Assembly (NCBI GenBank): GCA_039820405.1
Contig: JBCBQC010000038.1
Location: 1-56,515 of the forward strand
DNA length: 56,515 nucleotides
Reading direction: 5' to 3'
Origin: CALLVY01 sp937899855
GTDB taxonomy: Bacteria; Bacteroidota; Bacteroidia; Chitinophagales; Saprospiraceae
The notes under the pieces are model-generated. The model was not told where the DNA came from and made no database searches. It was given only the letters and a program-made list of their open reading frames with translations. Shown here one piece after another: positions 26,402-34,661 of the stretch; position 1 is the first letter of the stretch; every line of letters starts with the position of its first letter. The position numbers were made by a program, and so were the translations under genes.

Positions 26402-27370
26402 TTACTGCCGCAAGCGGGCGTAATCTTTAGCGAAGTAGGTCAAAATGGCGTCCGCACCAGCCCGGTGAATACTCAATAGGGCTTCGGGCATGGCTTTTTC
26501 GTAGTCCAACCACCCGTTTTGACAAGCCGCAATCAACTGGGCACATTCTCCACTGACGTGGTAGGCGGCAATGGGCAGTTGGGCGTTTTGGCGGAGCAGC
26601 GCGATGACGTCCAAGTAGTGGAGGGCGGGTTTGACCATCAAGAAATCGGCGCCTTCTTCCGTATCGAGCGCCGCTTCGATGAGGGCCTCGCGTTGGTTGG
26701 CGGGGTCCATCTGGTAGGTTTTCTTATCCCCCGCCTTGGGGGCCGAGTCGAGGGCGTCGCGGAAGGGGCCGTAAAAGGCACTGGCGTATTTGGCGGTGTA
26801 GGACATGATGCCGGTGTGGCTAAAGCCCCCCTCGTCGAGGGCGCGCCGCAGGTAGCCCACCCGGCCGTCCATCATGTCCGAGGGCCCCAGCAGGTCAAAA
26901 CCCGCTTCGGCTTGGGCGACCGCCATCCGGGCGAGGATGGGCAGGGTTGGATCGTTTAGGATTTCCCCATTTTCCACCAACCCGTCGTGACCATCCGAGC
27001 TGTAGGGGTCCATGGCCACGTCGCTGATGAGTACCGAATCGGGAAATTCGACTTTGACCTGGCGGGCGGCTTGGAGGTAGAAGTTATCGGGCGCGTAGCT
27101 GTAGGTAGCCACGCGGTCCTTCCGTTCTTCGGGGACGGCGGGAAACAAGATGAAATTGCGCAGCCCCAACGTCCGGCACTCCTCCAGCTCGCGCAGCAGC
27201 TCGTCGGTAGAAAGGCGAAAATTACCGGGCAGGGAGCTGATTTCTTCGCGGATACCCCGGCCATCGGCCAGAAAGAGGGGATAGATCAAATTGTCGAGGG
27301 CGAGGCGGGTCTCGCGTACCATGCCGCGAATGGCGGCGCTGCGGCGATTGCGGCGAGGTCTTTTGTACAT
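26402..27370 (-). CDS. hemB: Porphobilinogen synthase (delta-aminolevulinate dehydratase)
   Basis: 322 residues. It joins two 5-aminolevulinate molecules to porphobilinogen for haem. The Schiff-base lysines are Lys194 (MSYTAKYASAFYGPFRDA) and Lys247 (DFLMVKPALHYLD). The metal-binding stretch reads DVAMDPYSSDGHDG (residues 117-130): the three zinc cysteines of the human/yeast type are replaced by Ala119, Asp121 and Asp129, as in the magnesium-dependent Pseudomonas type. ATG 27370 lies six bases inside the 3' end region of yidD, fitting a translational unit; an in-frame ATG at 27433 would overlap yidD by more than 50 bases. Confidence 0.94.
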   Translation of the reverse strand: MYKRPRRNRRSAAIRGMVRETRLALDNLIYPLFLADGRGIREEISSLPGNFRLSTDELLRELEECRTLGLRNFILFPAVPEERKDRVATYSYAPDNFYLQAARQVKVEFPDSVLISDVAMDPYSSDGHDGLVENGEILNDPTLPILARMAVAQAEAGFDLLGPSDMMDGRVGYLRRALDEGGFSHTGIMSYTAKYASAFYGPFRDALDSAPKAGDKKTYQMDPANQREALIEAALDTEEGADFLMVKPALHYLDVIALLRQNAQLPIAAYHVSGECAQLIAACQNGWLDYEKAMPEALLSIHRAGADAILTYFAKDYARLRQ

Positions 27371-27375
27371 GCGCT

Positions 27376-27612
27376 TTACTTGTTTTTTTTGCGGGGAACT
27401 GGGTCGTGACCGTGCGATCCCCAAGGATGACATTTACCGATCCGGCGCAGTCCCAGCCAGAGGCCCTTCAGGACACCCCACTCCTCGATGGCCTGTACCA
27501 TATAGTGCGAGCAGGTGGGCGTAAAACGACAGGACGGCCCCAGTAGGGGAGAAATGGCCGATTGGTAAAAACGGATGGGCAAGATAAAGATTTGTTTGAA
27601 TAGTCGATTCAT
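27376..27612 (-). CDS. yidD: Membrane protein insertion efficiency factor YidD
   Basis: 78 residues with the full family signature: IRFYQSAISPLLGPSCRF, TPTCSHYMVQAIEEWG, KGLWLGLRRIGKCHPW. The three cysteines are conserved. It assists insertion of inner-membrane proteins with YidC. Its start overlaps the DUF6702 gene by four bases (ATGA) and hemB starts just after it, so the three are probably co-transcribed. It is not in its more usual rnpA-yidC neighbourhood. Confidence 0.95.
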   Translation of the reverse strand: MNRLFKQIFILPIRFYQSAISPLLGPSCRFTPTCSHYMVQAIEEWGVLKGLWLGLRRIGKCHPWGSHGHDPVPRKKNK

Positions 27613-28139
27613 TGGGCATAATTTAGGGATTCTTGACTTTTGTACCGGTCCAGAATAAGATAAGTTTGCTTACCGGGCGGCACCAATACGCTGGTGATGT
27701 TCCTCTGATCGGCGTGCAAATCGAGGATCAGTCGATTACTGATCGTCAGTGCGGATACCTGATCGACCTCCTTCACCTCCAGGTAGACCCAGACCCCCAG
27801 CAGGTCATCACTCACCTCTTTACCTACAAACTCATAGGTGACGGCCTGCTGATTTACCCGCAATTGGAAGTGCATCTGGAGGTAGCGATACAACTGTTTC
27901 TCCGCATCCTCCTTTTCCTTCTCCGTACACAAAAACTGTTTGTCGATCCCTTCGCGGAGCATCGCATCCTCCAAATCATCGAGAAAGAGGTGCAGGGTCA
28001 TTTGCAGGGCCTCCTCGGCGACGTTGTAGTTGATGTGGCACCTGCTGAGGTGAAATTCGTGGGTAGGCACAATGCCTTCGCCGTAAGCCATTGGTACGGA
28101 CAAACAAAGCAGCAGCGCAATGAGTAGTCGAGAAAGCAT
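27609..28139 (-). CDS. Secreted DUF6702 family protein
   Basis: 176 residues with a signal peptide (LLIALLLCLSVPMAYG). The mature protein begins THEFHLSRCHINYNVAEEAL and contains LQMTLHLFLDDLEDAML, the usual opening of DUF6702, found next to HupE/UreJ-like genes in many Bacteroidota. The fold is predicted to be all beta with periplasmic location; no function is known. It is 13 bases downstream of the HupE/UreJ gene and overlaps yidD, so it sits in one operon with them. Confidence 0.82.
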   Translation of the reverse strand: MLSRLLIALLLCLSVPMAYGEGIVPTHEFHLSRCHINYNVAEEALQMTLHLFLDDLEDAMLREGIDKQFLCTEKEKEDAEKQLYRYLQMHFQLRVNQQAVTYEFVGKEVSDDLLGVWVYLEVKEVDQVSALTISNRLILDLHADQRNITSVLVPPGKQTYLILDRYKSQESLNYAQ

Positions 28140-28152
28140 AGGTTCTAATTTT

Positions 28153-28740
28153 TTAGGTCCACTGTTGGAGCAAAAGGGTCAGCGCAATACCCGCTGCGGC
28201 TCCGGAGACGAATTGGTTCCAGGCCGCCGCCTTTACCCTCAATAAGCCAAACGCCAAACCCGCCAGTAGCAGTATGCACGCAACAATCATAATTTGCCCA
28301 AGTTCAATACCGAGGTTGAAGGCCAGTAGCTGTAGCCACAGTTGGCCTTCCTCCCCGGGCATCAGCAAGGCCCTGAGGTAGTTGCTAAAGCCCATCCCGT
28401 GGATAAAGCCAAAAAAAAGTGCAAAGGCGTAGTTCCACCGCATGGCTTGGGGCCCGCGCTCGGCGGGTTGGCTGACGTTGTAAAAAGCTGTTGCCAGGAT
28501 CGTGATCGGGATTAAGAGTTCGATGACGGACCCGGGAAAGCGAATGATGTCGAGTACCGCCAGCAGCAGGGTCAGGGAATGGCCGATGGTGAAAGCGGTA
28601 ACGAGTAGGAGGACGCGTTTCCACTCCTGCGGTCGGTAAATGGCACAAAGTGCCACCAAGAAAACGATGTGATCGTAGGCCTTGGGGTCGGAAATGTGCT
28701 CAAATCCGAGTTGGAGGTAGGTGGTGAAAAGGGAGTCCAT
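28153..28740 (-). CDS. HupE/UreJ family membrane protein
   Basis: 195 residues with about six membrane segments. Family motifs are LGFEHISDPKAYDHIVFLVAL near the start, TAFTIGHSLTLLLA in the second helix region, and FGFIHGMGFSNYLR in the fourth. The conserved histidines (HISD, DHI, GHS, IHG) suggest a metal-permease role: relatives transport nickel or cobalt. ATG 28740 was chosen because the conserved region begins directly after it; the longer frame from 28830 is atypical. It is the first gene of the run with DUF6702, yidD and hemB. Confidence 0.88.
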   Translation of the reverse strand: MDSLFTTYLQLGFEHISDPKAYDHIVFLVALCAIYRPQEWKRVLLLVTAFTIGHSLTLLLAVLDIIRFPGSVIELLIPITILATAFYNVSQPAERGPQAMRWNYAFALFFGFIHGMGFSNYLRALLMPGEEGQLWLQLLAFNLGIELGQIMIVACILLLAGLAFGLLRVKAAAWNQFVSGAAAGIALTLLLQQWT

Positions 28741-28851
28741 GCGCTTTTGTACCAAAGATAGTAAATGTGTGAGGGGAGGGGAAGCATCCGGACTACAAAA
28801 AACGGGGATGACCACTGGCCACCCCCGCAATATTTTGAAAAACCCAGCGGC

Positions 28852-30171
28852 TTAGTACCGGTAGTATTCCGGCTTGAAGGGACCTTCTACCGTCACTCCA
28901 ATGTAGTCCGCCTGCTCGCTGCTCAGCTCCTCCAGCTCGACGCCGATCTTCGCCAAGTGCAAACGCGCCACCTGCTCATCCAGGTGCTTGGGTAGCATGT
29001 AAACTTTGTTTTCGTAATTATCGCTACTCTTCCACAGCTCCATCTGGGCCAGTACCTGATTGGTAAAGGAATTGGACATGACGAACGAAGGGTGGCCCGT
29101 GGCACAACCCAAGTTGACCAAGCGGCCTTCCGCCAGGATGATGATGTCCTTGCCCTCAATGGTGTACTTGTCTACCTGGGGCTTGATCTCCAGCTTGGTA
29201 TCGCCATAGTTGTCGTTCAGCCAAGCGATGTCGATCTCGTTGTCAAAGTGGCCGATGTTGCACACGATGGTCTTGTCTTTCATCATCCGGAAGTGCTCCT
29301 CGGTGAGGATGTCCTTGTTGCCCGTGGCGGTCACGACGATATTGGCCTCGGGGATGGCGTTGGCCATCTTCTTGACCGCAAAACCATCCATCGCCGCTTG
29401 GAGGGCACAGATGGGGTCAATTTCCGTCACGATCACGCGGCAACCCGCTCCCTGCAGCGAAGCGGCCGAGCCTTTTCCAACGTCACCATAACCCGCTACC
29501 ACCGCTACTTTACCAGCCATCATGATATCGGTGGCCCGACGGATGGCATCCACACAGGATTCTTTACAGCCGTACTTGTTGTCGAACTTCGACTTGGTTA
29601 CCGAATCGTTGATGTTGATCGCGGGCAAGGGCAGGGTACCATTTTTCTGACGCTCGTACAAGCGGTGTACACCAGTGGTCGTCTCCTCGCTGATGCCCCG
29701 GATGTCTGCCACGTACTGGGGATAACGATCCAGCACCATATTGGTGAGGTCCCCCCCGTCGTCGAGGATCATGTTGAGGGGCTGGTCGCCTTCGAAAGCG
29801 GTCAGCGTCTGTTCGATGCACCAGTCAAATTCCTCCTCATTCATGCCCTTCCAGGCAAATACCGGCACTCCGGCTGCCGCGATGGCCGCCGCAGCGTGAT
29901 CCTGCGTAGAGAAAATATTGCAGGACGACCAGGTTACCTCGGCTCCCAATTCCACGAGCGTTTCAATCAACACGGCCGTCTGGATGGTCATGTGCAAACA
30001 ACCCGCAATCCGGGCTCCCCGCAGGGGCTTGGATTCCCCGTATTCCTCGCGCAGTGCCATCAAACCGGGCATTTCCGCTTCGGCCAGTTCAATCTCCATC
30101 CGTCCCCAATTGGCCAGAGAGATGTCTTTGACTTTGTATTTAAGATTGGATTGTACCGTCTCCATGTTCAA
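28852..30171 (-). CDS. ahcY: Adenosylhomocysteinase
   Basis: 439 residues. It splits S-adenosylhomocysteine into adenosine and homocysteine in the methyl cycle, with tightly bound NAD. Signatures: GARIAGCLHMTIQTAVLIETL, SSCNIFSTQDHAAAA, NINDSVTKSKFDNKYGC, the NAD-binding GYGDVGKGSAASLQG, and the C-terminal pair Lys-Pro-Glu-Tyr-Tyr-Arg-Tyr. The length matches the bacterial form of about 430-440. It is a single-gene unit with its own promoter 90 bases upstream. ATG 30171 is followed closely by ATG 30165; either may be used. Confidence 0.97.
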   Translation of the reverse strand: MNMETVQSNLKYKVKDISLANWGRMEIELAEAEMPGLMALREEYGESKPLRGARIAGCLHMTIQTAVLIETLVELGAEVTWSSCNIFSTQDHAAAAIAAAGVPVFAWKGMNEEEFDWCIEQTLTAFEGDQPLNMILDDGGDLTNMVLDRYPQYVADIRGISEETTTGVHRLYERQKNGTLPLPAININDSVTKSKFDNKYGCKESCVDAIRRATDIMMAGKVAVVAGYGDVGKGSAASLQGAGCRVIVTEIDPICALQAAMDGFAVKKMANAIPEANIVVTATGNKDILTEEHFRMMKDKTIVCNIGHFDNEIDIAWLNDNYGDTKLEIKPQVDKYTIEGKDIIILAEGRLVNLGCATGHPSFVMSNSFTNQVLAQMELWKSSDNYENKVYMLPKHLDEQVARLHLAKIGVELEELSSEQADYIGVTVEGPFKPEYYRY

Positions 30172-30259
30172 ACAATTTTTAAGGTTGGGATACCACTCCG
30201 CAAGCCGAGGGCATCGATTAAATTTGGATTTTGTCAGCGAATCCGTGTGAATTCGGCTG

Positions 30260-30290
30260 CAAAATTACGATTTTCTCTACTCTTTTTCAA
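30260..30290 (-). promoter_or_regulatory. Bacteroidota-type promoter of ahcY
   Basis: On the minus strand, TTG (30290-30288) is followed after 20 bases by TAATTTTG (30267-30260), a perfect match to TTG-N19-21-TAnnTTTG. Transcription would begin near 30253, giving a leader of about 80 bases. No riboswitch-like fold is evident in the leader. Confidence 0.72.
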
Positions 30291-30385
30291 GGTTTTGGCC
30301 CCGTCCCCCCACCTAAGAAATCCTCAGGACCGCAAATTTGACCAAAATAGTAGAGAAAGGGAACTGGAGGGCTCGTCCGCCGGAT

Positions 30386-31513
30386 TTAAGCCATTACCTC
30401 TTGGTATACCGCCATCATTTCCTCGGCGATCTGGCGTCCCCGAAAACGCTGTACGTAGGCGCCCCCCGCCCGCCGCAACTCCGTCCGGTAGCTGCTGTCC
30501 TGCAACACTTTCTCCAGCCCCGCCCGCATCGACTCGGTATCCCGGGGATCGACGTAGTGGGCCCCCGGTCCGGCCGCTTCGGGAAGCGACGACCGGGAGG
30601 AGGTCAGTACGGGCGTCCCACAAAACAGGGCCTCGATCAAAGGAATGCCAAATCCTTCGTAGAGGGAAGGATACACCAGGAGTTCCGCCTCGTGGTACAG
30701 CGCCGGCAAATCCGCCGCGCTGGCCCGACCCAGAAAGAGGACCTCCCGGCTTCGACCCATCGCCGCCAGCTGCGCTTCGATCCGTCGGCGGTAAGCAGCG
30801 CCTTCTCCCACTACCACCACCGGCAGGCGCAAGTCCGCGGGCAACTGTTCCCAAGCCTCCAGCAAACCCAAGAGATTCTTGCGTTCGATCAGCGCCCCCA
30901 CCGACAGCAAGTACCGCTTTGGCAGGGAGTAGCGCTGGCGCACCGCCGCGATCTGGGCGTCCGGGATGGGGGCTTGGAACCGGTCGTGGCAGGTTTGGTA
31001 CACCACCGTGATCTGATCGGCGGGAGTTCCGTACCAGCGAATAATGTCGGCTTTGGTGCTTTCGCTGATGGCGACCACCCGGTCGGCCTGGCGGCAGGCG
31101 TGGCCAAACTTCCACTCGTAAATCTGCCGATCGACGTAGGGAAAAAGCTCGGGATGTTGTTTGAAAATCAGGTCGTGGATGGTCACCACACTGCGAATCC
31201 CGTGGCGGCGGAGGCCCCGGGGAATTTCGTGGCTGAGGCCGTGAAACAATTGGATGCCCGCCTCCCGCAGGTCGCGTTTTACACCGTAGCTCCGCCAGTA
31301 GGCGGCGGGCTGGCGACCAGAATGGTGTACCCGCCAGGGCGGTTGCCGTTGGAAAGAGGTGGTGCGGGGGTCCTGGCTGGGGCGGGGGCAGTAGAGGTGG
31401 TACTCGTGTTCGGGGAAGTAGCGCTGTAAATCGTGCAGGAGGCTACGGCTGTAGTTGCCGAGTCCGGTAAAGTTGTGAAACAAGCGTTTGGCGTCGTAGC
31501 CGAGGCGGAGCAT
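30386..31513 (-). CDS. Glycosyltransferase family 1
   Basis: 375 residues, GT-B fold. N-terminal Rossmann part has LRLGYDAKRLFHNFTGLGNY; the C-terminal donor-binding part has SVGALIERKNLLGLLEAW, VVVGEGAAYR, and the retaining signature YEGFGIPLIEALFCGTPVL with the two Glu residues. It likely adds a sugar, such as mannose, to a polysaccharide or lipid carrier. ATG 31513 is chosen because MLRLGYDAKR starts the fold; a longer frame from 31591 runs through the downstream terminator of the previous gene. No other polysaccharide gene is adjacent. Confidence 0.9.
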   Translation of the reverse strand: MLRLGYDAKRLFHNFTGLGNYSRSLLHDLQRYFPEHEYHLYCPRPSQDPRTTSFQRQPPWRVHHSGRQPAAYWRSYGVKRDLREAGIQLFHGLSHEIPRGLRRHGIRSVVTIHDLIFKQHPELFPYVDRQIYEWKFGHACRQADRVVAISESTKADIIRWYGTPADQITVVYQTCHDRFQAPIPDAQIAAVRQRYSLPKRYLLSVGALIERKNLLGLLEAWEQLPADLRLPVVVVGEGAAYRRRIEAQLAAMGRSREVLFLGRASAADLPALYHEAELLVYPSLYEGFGIPLIEALFCGTPVLTSSRSSLPEAAGPGAHYVDPRDTESMRAGLEKVLQDSSYRTELRRAGGAYVQRFRGRQIAEEMMAVYQEVMA

Positions 31514-31544
31514 AGCGAGAACGGCTGGTGCGGAGCGAAGGTAT

Positions 31545-31596
31545 AAAAAAAGCAGTTGGTAAGGCGAATACCCGGGGGCTCCGTTTACCAACTGCT
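31545..31596 (-). terminator. Rho-independent terminator after the EF-G-like gene
   Basis: A perfect 12-bp stem, AGCAGTTGGTAA (31551-31562) with TTACCAACTGCT (31585-31596), is followed on the minus strand by a run of T residues (31545-31550). It lies between the EF-G-like gene and the glycosyltransferase gene. Confidence 0.88.
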
Positions 31597-31638
31597 AAAG
31601 GGGAGCTGCTGTTGCGCTCCTATGCGAGAGAAGGATTT

Positions 31639-33765
31639 TTACGCTTCCTGCATGGCTCCTTGGTACTCATCGATCAGACGGCGTTGGATGTCGCCCGGTA
31701 CGGAGGCATACTCGGCAAAGGTCCGGCTAAATTTGGCCTTGCCCTGGGTGATGGAGCGCAGGGTGGACGAGTATTGGTACAGCTCGGACAGCGGTACCCT
31801 CGCCCGAATTTTCTGGTAATGCCCTTCCGAATCCATGCCCTGGATGATGGCCCGTCGCGTCTGGAGGTCCGACATCACGTCGCCCATCACCTCGCCGTCG
31901 CAGAGGATTTCGAGGTTGTAGATGGGTTCGAGGATCTGTGGTTTGGCATCGTTGAAATTGTTCTTAAAGGCATTGGAAGCGGCCAGCATAAAGGCCATAT
32001 CGTTGGAATCGACGGGGTGCATTTTACCGTCGTAGATACACACGCGAATGTCCTGGCAGTGAGAGCCGGTGAGGGGTCCCTCTTCCATTTTCCGCATGAT
32101 GCCCTTCTTGATAGCGTTGGAGTACTTGGCGTCGATCGAACCCCCGACGATACACCAGTAGAAGGAGAGCTTGCCTCCCCAGGGCAGGTCTTCCAATTCG
32201 GTATTCCGAACGGTGAGTCCTTCGGGTTGGGGCATGCCCTCGTAGTAGGGTTCAATCCGCATGTGGACTTCGCCAAACTGGCCGGAGCCTCCACTCTGCT
32301 TTTTGTGGCGGTAGTGCCCGTTGGCTTGCCGGGTGATGGTCTCGCGGTAGGAAATCTTGGGCTTGATGAATTCCATACTGATGTTATTGACCTTCTCGAT
32401 CCGGTACTTGATGATGTCGAGGTGCAGCTGTCCCTGACCGTGGAGAATCGTCTGTTTGAGGGATTTGGACTGCTCGATTTGCAGCGTGGGATCCTCCTCT
32501 TCAATCTGGTGCAGGGCCTTCATCAGCTTTTCCATATCGTTTTTGCTCGGGGGGCTGACCGCCGTTCGAATCCGGGGAGCGGGGAAGTGGATGGGTTCGA
32601 TGACGCGATCGTTGCCCTTGGGCACCAGCGTACTGTTGGTGTGGGTATTTTTGAGCTTTACCGTCACCCCGATATCCCCCGCTAGGAGGGCGTTGACGGC
32701 CTCGCGGTTTTTACCATTGGTGACAAAAATTTGGTTGACCCGTTCGGTGGACTGGCTGTCCTGATTGTACAGATCGTCACCGGATTGGAGTTGGCCGGAG
32801 TATACCTTGAAATAGGTCACCATACCCACCTGTGGTTCGGAGAGGGTCTTGTAAATGAAGACGGTGGTATCGTCCTGACTGTCGCAGGCGAGGGTTTCGC
32901 CACCGGCCAGTTGGGCGGGCGGACAGTCGGCGGGAGAGGGGCAGATGTCGTTGATAAAACCCATGATGCGGCCGCTGCCCATGTTGCGGTCGGCGGAGGC
33001 ACAGAAGACGGGGAAAATTTGCTGGTTGGCCATGGCGATCCGCAGACCGGCGGCCAGTTCTTGTTCGTTGAGGCTGCCTTCCTCAAAAAACTTTTCCATC
33101 AGCTCTTCGTCGTTTTCCGCGGCGGCTTCCACCAGGGCATTGTGCATTTCTTGGGCCCGTTCGATTTCGGAATCGGGAATGGGAATTTTATTGGGTTTGC
33201 CCCCCCCATCGGGAAACTGGTAGACGATCATGCGCAAGGCGTCTACGATGGTGTTGAATCCGATGCCCACGTTGATGGGATACTGTACGGGAATGACCCG
33301 GTTGCCAAAGCGCTCTTGGGCCTGTTCGAGGGTACTTTCAAAATCCGCTTTTTCATTGTCCAGATGATTGACCACGAACGTGGTGGGCGTATTGAAGCGC
33401 TCCACGTATTCCCAGATCAATTCGGTGCCTACCTCCACCCCGCTGCGGGCGTTGAGCATCATCAGGGCCGTATCGGCTACCTTGAGGGAGGAAACGACTT
33501 CTCCCACAAAGTCGTCAAAACCGGGGGTATCGATGATGTTGATTTTGGAGTCTTTCCACTTGGCGTGCATCAGGGTAGAAAAAATGGAGTTGCCCCGTTC
33601 TTTTTCAATGTTGGTAAAGTCAGAAATGGTCGACTTATCGGAGATGGTGCCACGTCGGGTTGTGGCCTTGGCTTCAAATAACATAGCCTCTGCAAAAGAT
33701 GTTTTACCCGACCCTGGATGTCCCAGCAGAACGACGTTTCTCAAATTTTTGGTTTGGTAAGTCAT
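31639..33765 (-). CDS. Elongation factor G-like GTPase (non-canonical)
   Basis: 708 residues, the length and domain order of EF-G (GTPase, beta barrel, domains III-V). The GTPase motifs deviate: G1 GHPGSGKT (15-22) is standard, but the switch I core is ERGNSIFST rather than ERGITI, G3 is DTPGFDDF, and G4 reads Asn-His-Leu-Asp (133-136) rather than NKMD. The domain IV tip region (GGSGQFGEVHMRIEP) is present. This matches the EF-G-like/EF-G2 group, which is usually second to the true fusA and may not drive normal translocation. It may assist ribosomes under stress. Start ATG 33765 fits homologous length; the longer frame from 33837 is not supported. Confidence 0.9.
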   Translation of the reverse strand: MTYQTKNLRNVVLLGHPGSGKTSFAEAMLFEAKATTRRGTISDKSTISDFTNIEKERGNSIFSTLMHAKWKDSKINIIDTPGFDDFVGEVVSSLKVADTALMMLNARSGVEVGTELIWEYVERFNTPTTFVVNHLDNEKADFESTLEQAQERFGNRVIPVQYPINVGIGFNTIVDALRMIVYQFPDGGGKPNKIPIPDSEIERAQEMHNALVEAAAENDEELMEKFFEEGSLNEQELAAGLRIAMANQQIFPVFCASADRNMGSGRIMGFINDICPSPADCPPAQLAGGETLACDSQDDTTVFIYKTLSEPQVGMVTYFKVYSGQLQSGDDLYNQDSQSTERVNQIFVTNGKNREAVNALLAGDIGVTVKLKNTHTNSTLVPKGNDRVIEPIHFPAPRIRTAVSPPSKNDMEKLMKALHQIEEEDPTLQIEQSKSLKQTILHGQGQLHLDIIKYRIEKVNNISMEFIKPKISYRETITRQANGHYRHKKQSGGSGQFGEVHMRIEPYYEGMPQPEGLTVRNTELEDLPWGGKLSFYWCIVGGSIDAKYSNAIKKGIMRKMEEGPLTGSHCQDIRVCIYDGKMHPVDSNDMAFMLAASNAFKNNFNDAKPQILEPIYNLEILCDGEVMGDVMSDLQTRRAIIQGMDSEGHYQKIRARVPLSELYQYSSTLRSITQGKAKFSRTFAEYASVPGDIQRRLIDEYQGAMQEA

Positions 33766-34046
33766 AAGCGCATGAAGTTTTGGAGGAATGAGGATGGCAT
33801 ACCCATTCCAACCCCTAGCGGGGTGGGGGTGATCCACATCCGTATTATTTCATTCCTGGGTGAAAAAATGAGGACGCTCCGTACTTAACAGAACGAGTAG
33901 TTATGAATTTAGCCAATTATACCCAATAAACAAAGAATGATTGCTTAAAATATAAGCTAATATTTGCTTTTTTAGCGGGAATCAGAATTATTATTTGTCC
34001 CTTTCGGTTTTTTGGAGAATCGGCTACTTTTTCCGTACTTCCCCCC
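33766..34046. promoter_or_regulatory. Divergent AT-rich promoter region EF-G-like / MocA-like
   Basis: Toward the MocA-like gene, TTG at 33964-33966, a 22-base gap and TATTATTTG at 33989-33997 approximate the Bacteroidota promoter with one extra base in the minus-7 box. An ACCCC/GGGGT hairpin lies near 33811-33824. No clear promoter faces the EF-G-like gene. Confidence 0.35.
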
Positions 34047-34661
34047 ATGATGGACCCCTCTGCCATACCCGCCATCGTCCTGGCGGCTGGCTTATCGCGC
34101 CGGATGGGGCGAGAAAATAAATTGTTGTTGCCCTACGGAAAAGGAACCGTACTCGGAGCCGTACTCCAACAAATCACGGCCCTGGATTGGGCGGGGATTT
34201 ACGTGGTAACCGGCCACGAAAACGATCTGGTAAGTGAAGTGTTGCGCAGTTATGAGGTGGAAGCCCTTTACCATCCCGATTTTGCACGGGGGCAGGGCAG
34301 TAGCATTCGCGCCGGGCTCGCCGCCCTCCCCCCCGATGCCCCCGCCTTTATGATCGCCCTGGGCGACCTGCCCCTGCTGCGCACCGCCGACTACGTCGCC
34401 CTCCGCAGCGCCTTCGTCCGCGCCTTCCAGCGCGATGAGCGCGCCATCCTCCGCCCCCTACGCCAGGGGCAGCCGGGCCATCCCGTATTTTTCGCCGCCG
34501 CCCACCGGCCCGCCCTCCTCGCCAGCCAGGACCCCACCGGGGCCCGCGCCGTCATCAAAAGCCAGCGCGCCCACCTCCATCCTTTTTCCACCACCTCCGA
34601 AGCTTTCTTTTACGACGTCGATACCCCCGAGGCCTACCGCAATTTACCCCCGCCAGGCTAA
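34047..34661 (+). CDS. MocA-like nucleotidyltransferase (MobA-type NTP transferase)
   Basis: 204 residues. N-terminal nucleotide-binding motif LAAGLSRRMGRENKLLLPY, then GHENDLV, a metal-binding LGDLPLL, and Gly-Gln-Pro-Gly-His-Pro-Val-Phe-Phe near residue 140. This is the MocA/MobA family that transfers CMP or GMP to molybdopterin. The Gly-Asp-Leu-Pro and GHP segments are the family hallmarks. No molybdoenzyme is in the window, so the acceptor (cytidine-type molybdenum cofactor, or another sugar-like acceptor) is unknown. Its 3' end overlaps the end of the broken nucleotidyltransferase gene on the other strand by four bases. Confidence 0.85.
   Translation: MMDPSAIPAIVLAAGLSRRMGRENKLLLPYGKGTVLGAVLQQITALDWAGIYVVTGHENDLVSEVLRSYEVEALYHPDFARGQGSSIRAGLAALPPDAPAFMIALGDLPLLRTADYVALRSAFVRAFQRDERAILRPLRQGQPGHPVFFAAAHRPALLASQDPTGARAVIKSQRAHLHPFSTTSEAFFYDVDTPEAYRNLPPPG

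Noticed and set aside
30172..30385. Possible SAH or SAM riboswitch upstream of ahcY
   Set aside because: The leader after the predicted start site is about 80 bases and shows no conserved stem arrangement or consensus I recognise; a plain promoter explains the region.
29092..31011. A 639-codon plus-strand frame across ahcY and the glycosyltransferase
   Set aside because: It runs antisense to two conserved genes and through the ahcY promoter, and encodes a Pro/Arg-rich sequence without motifs.
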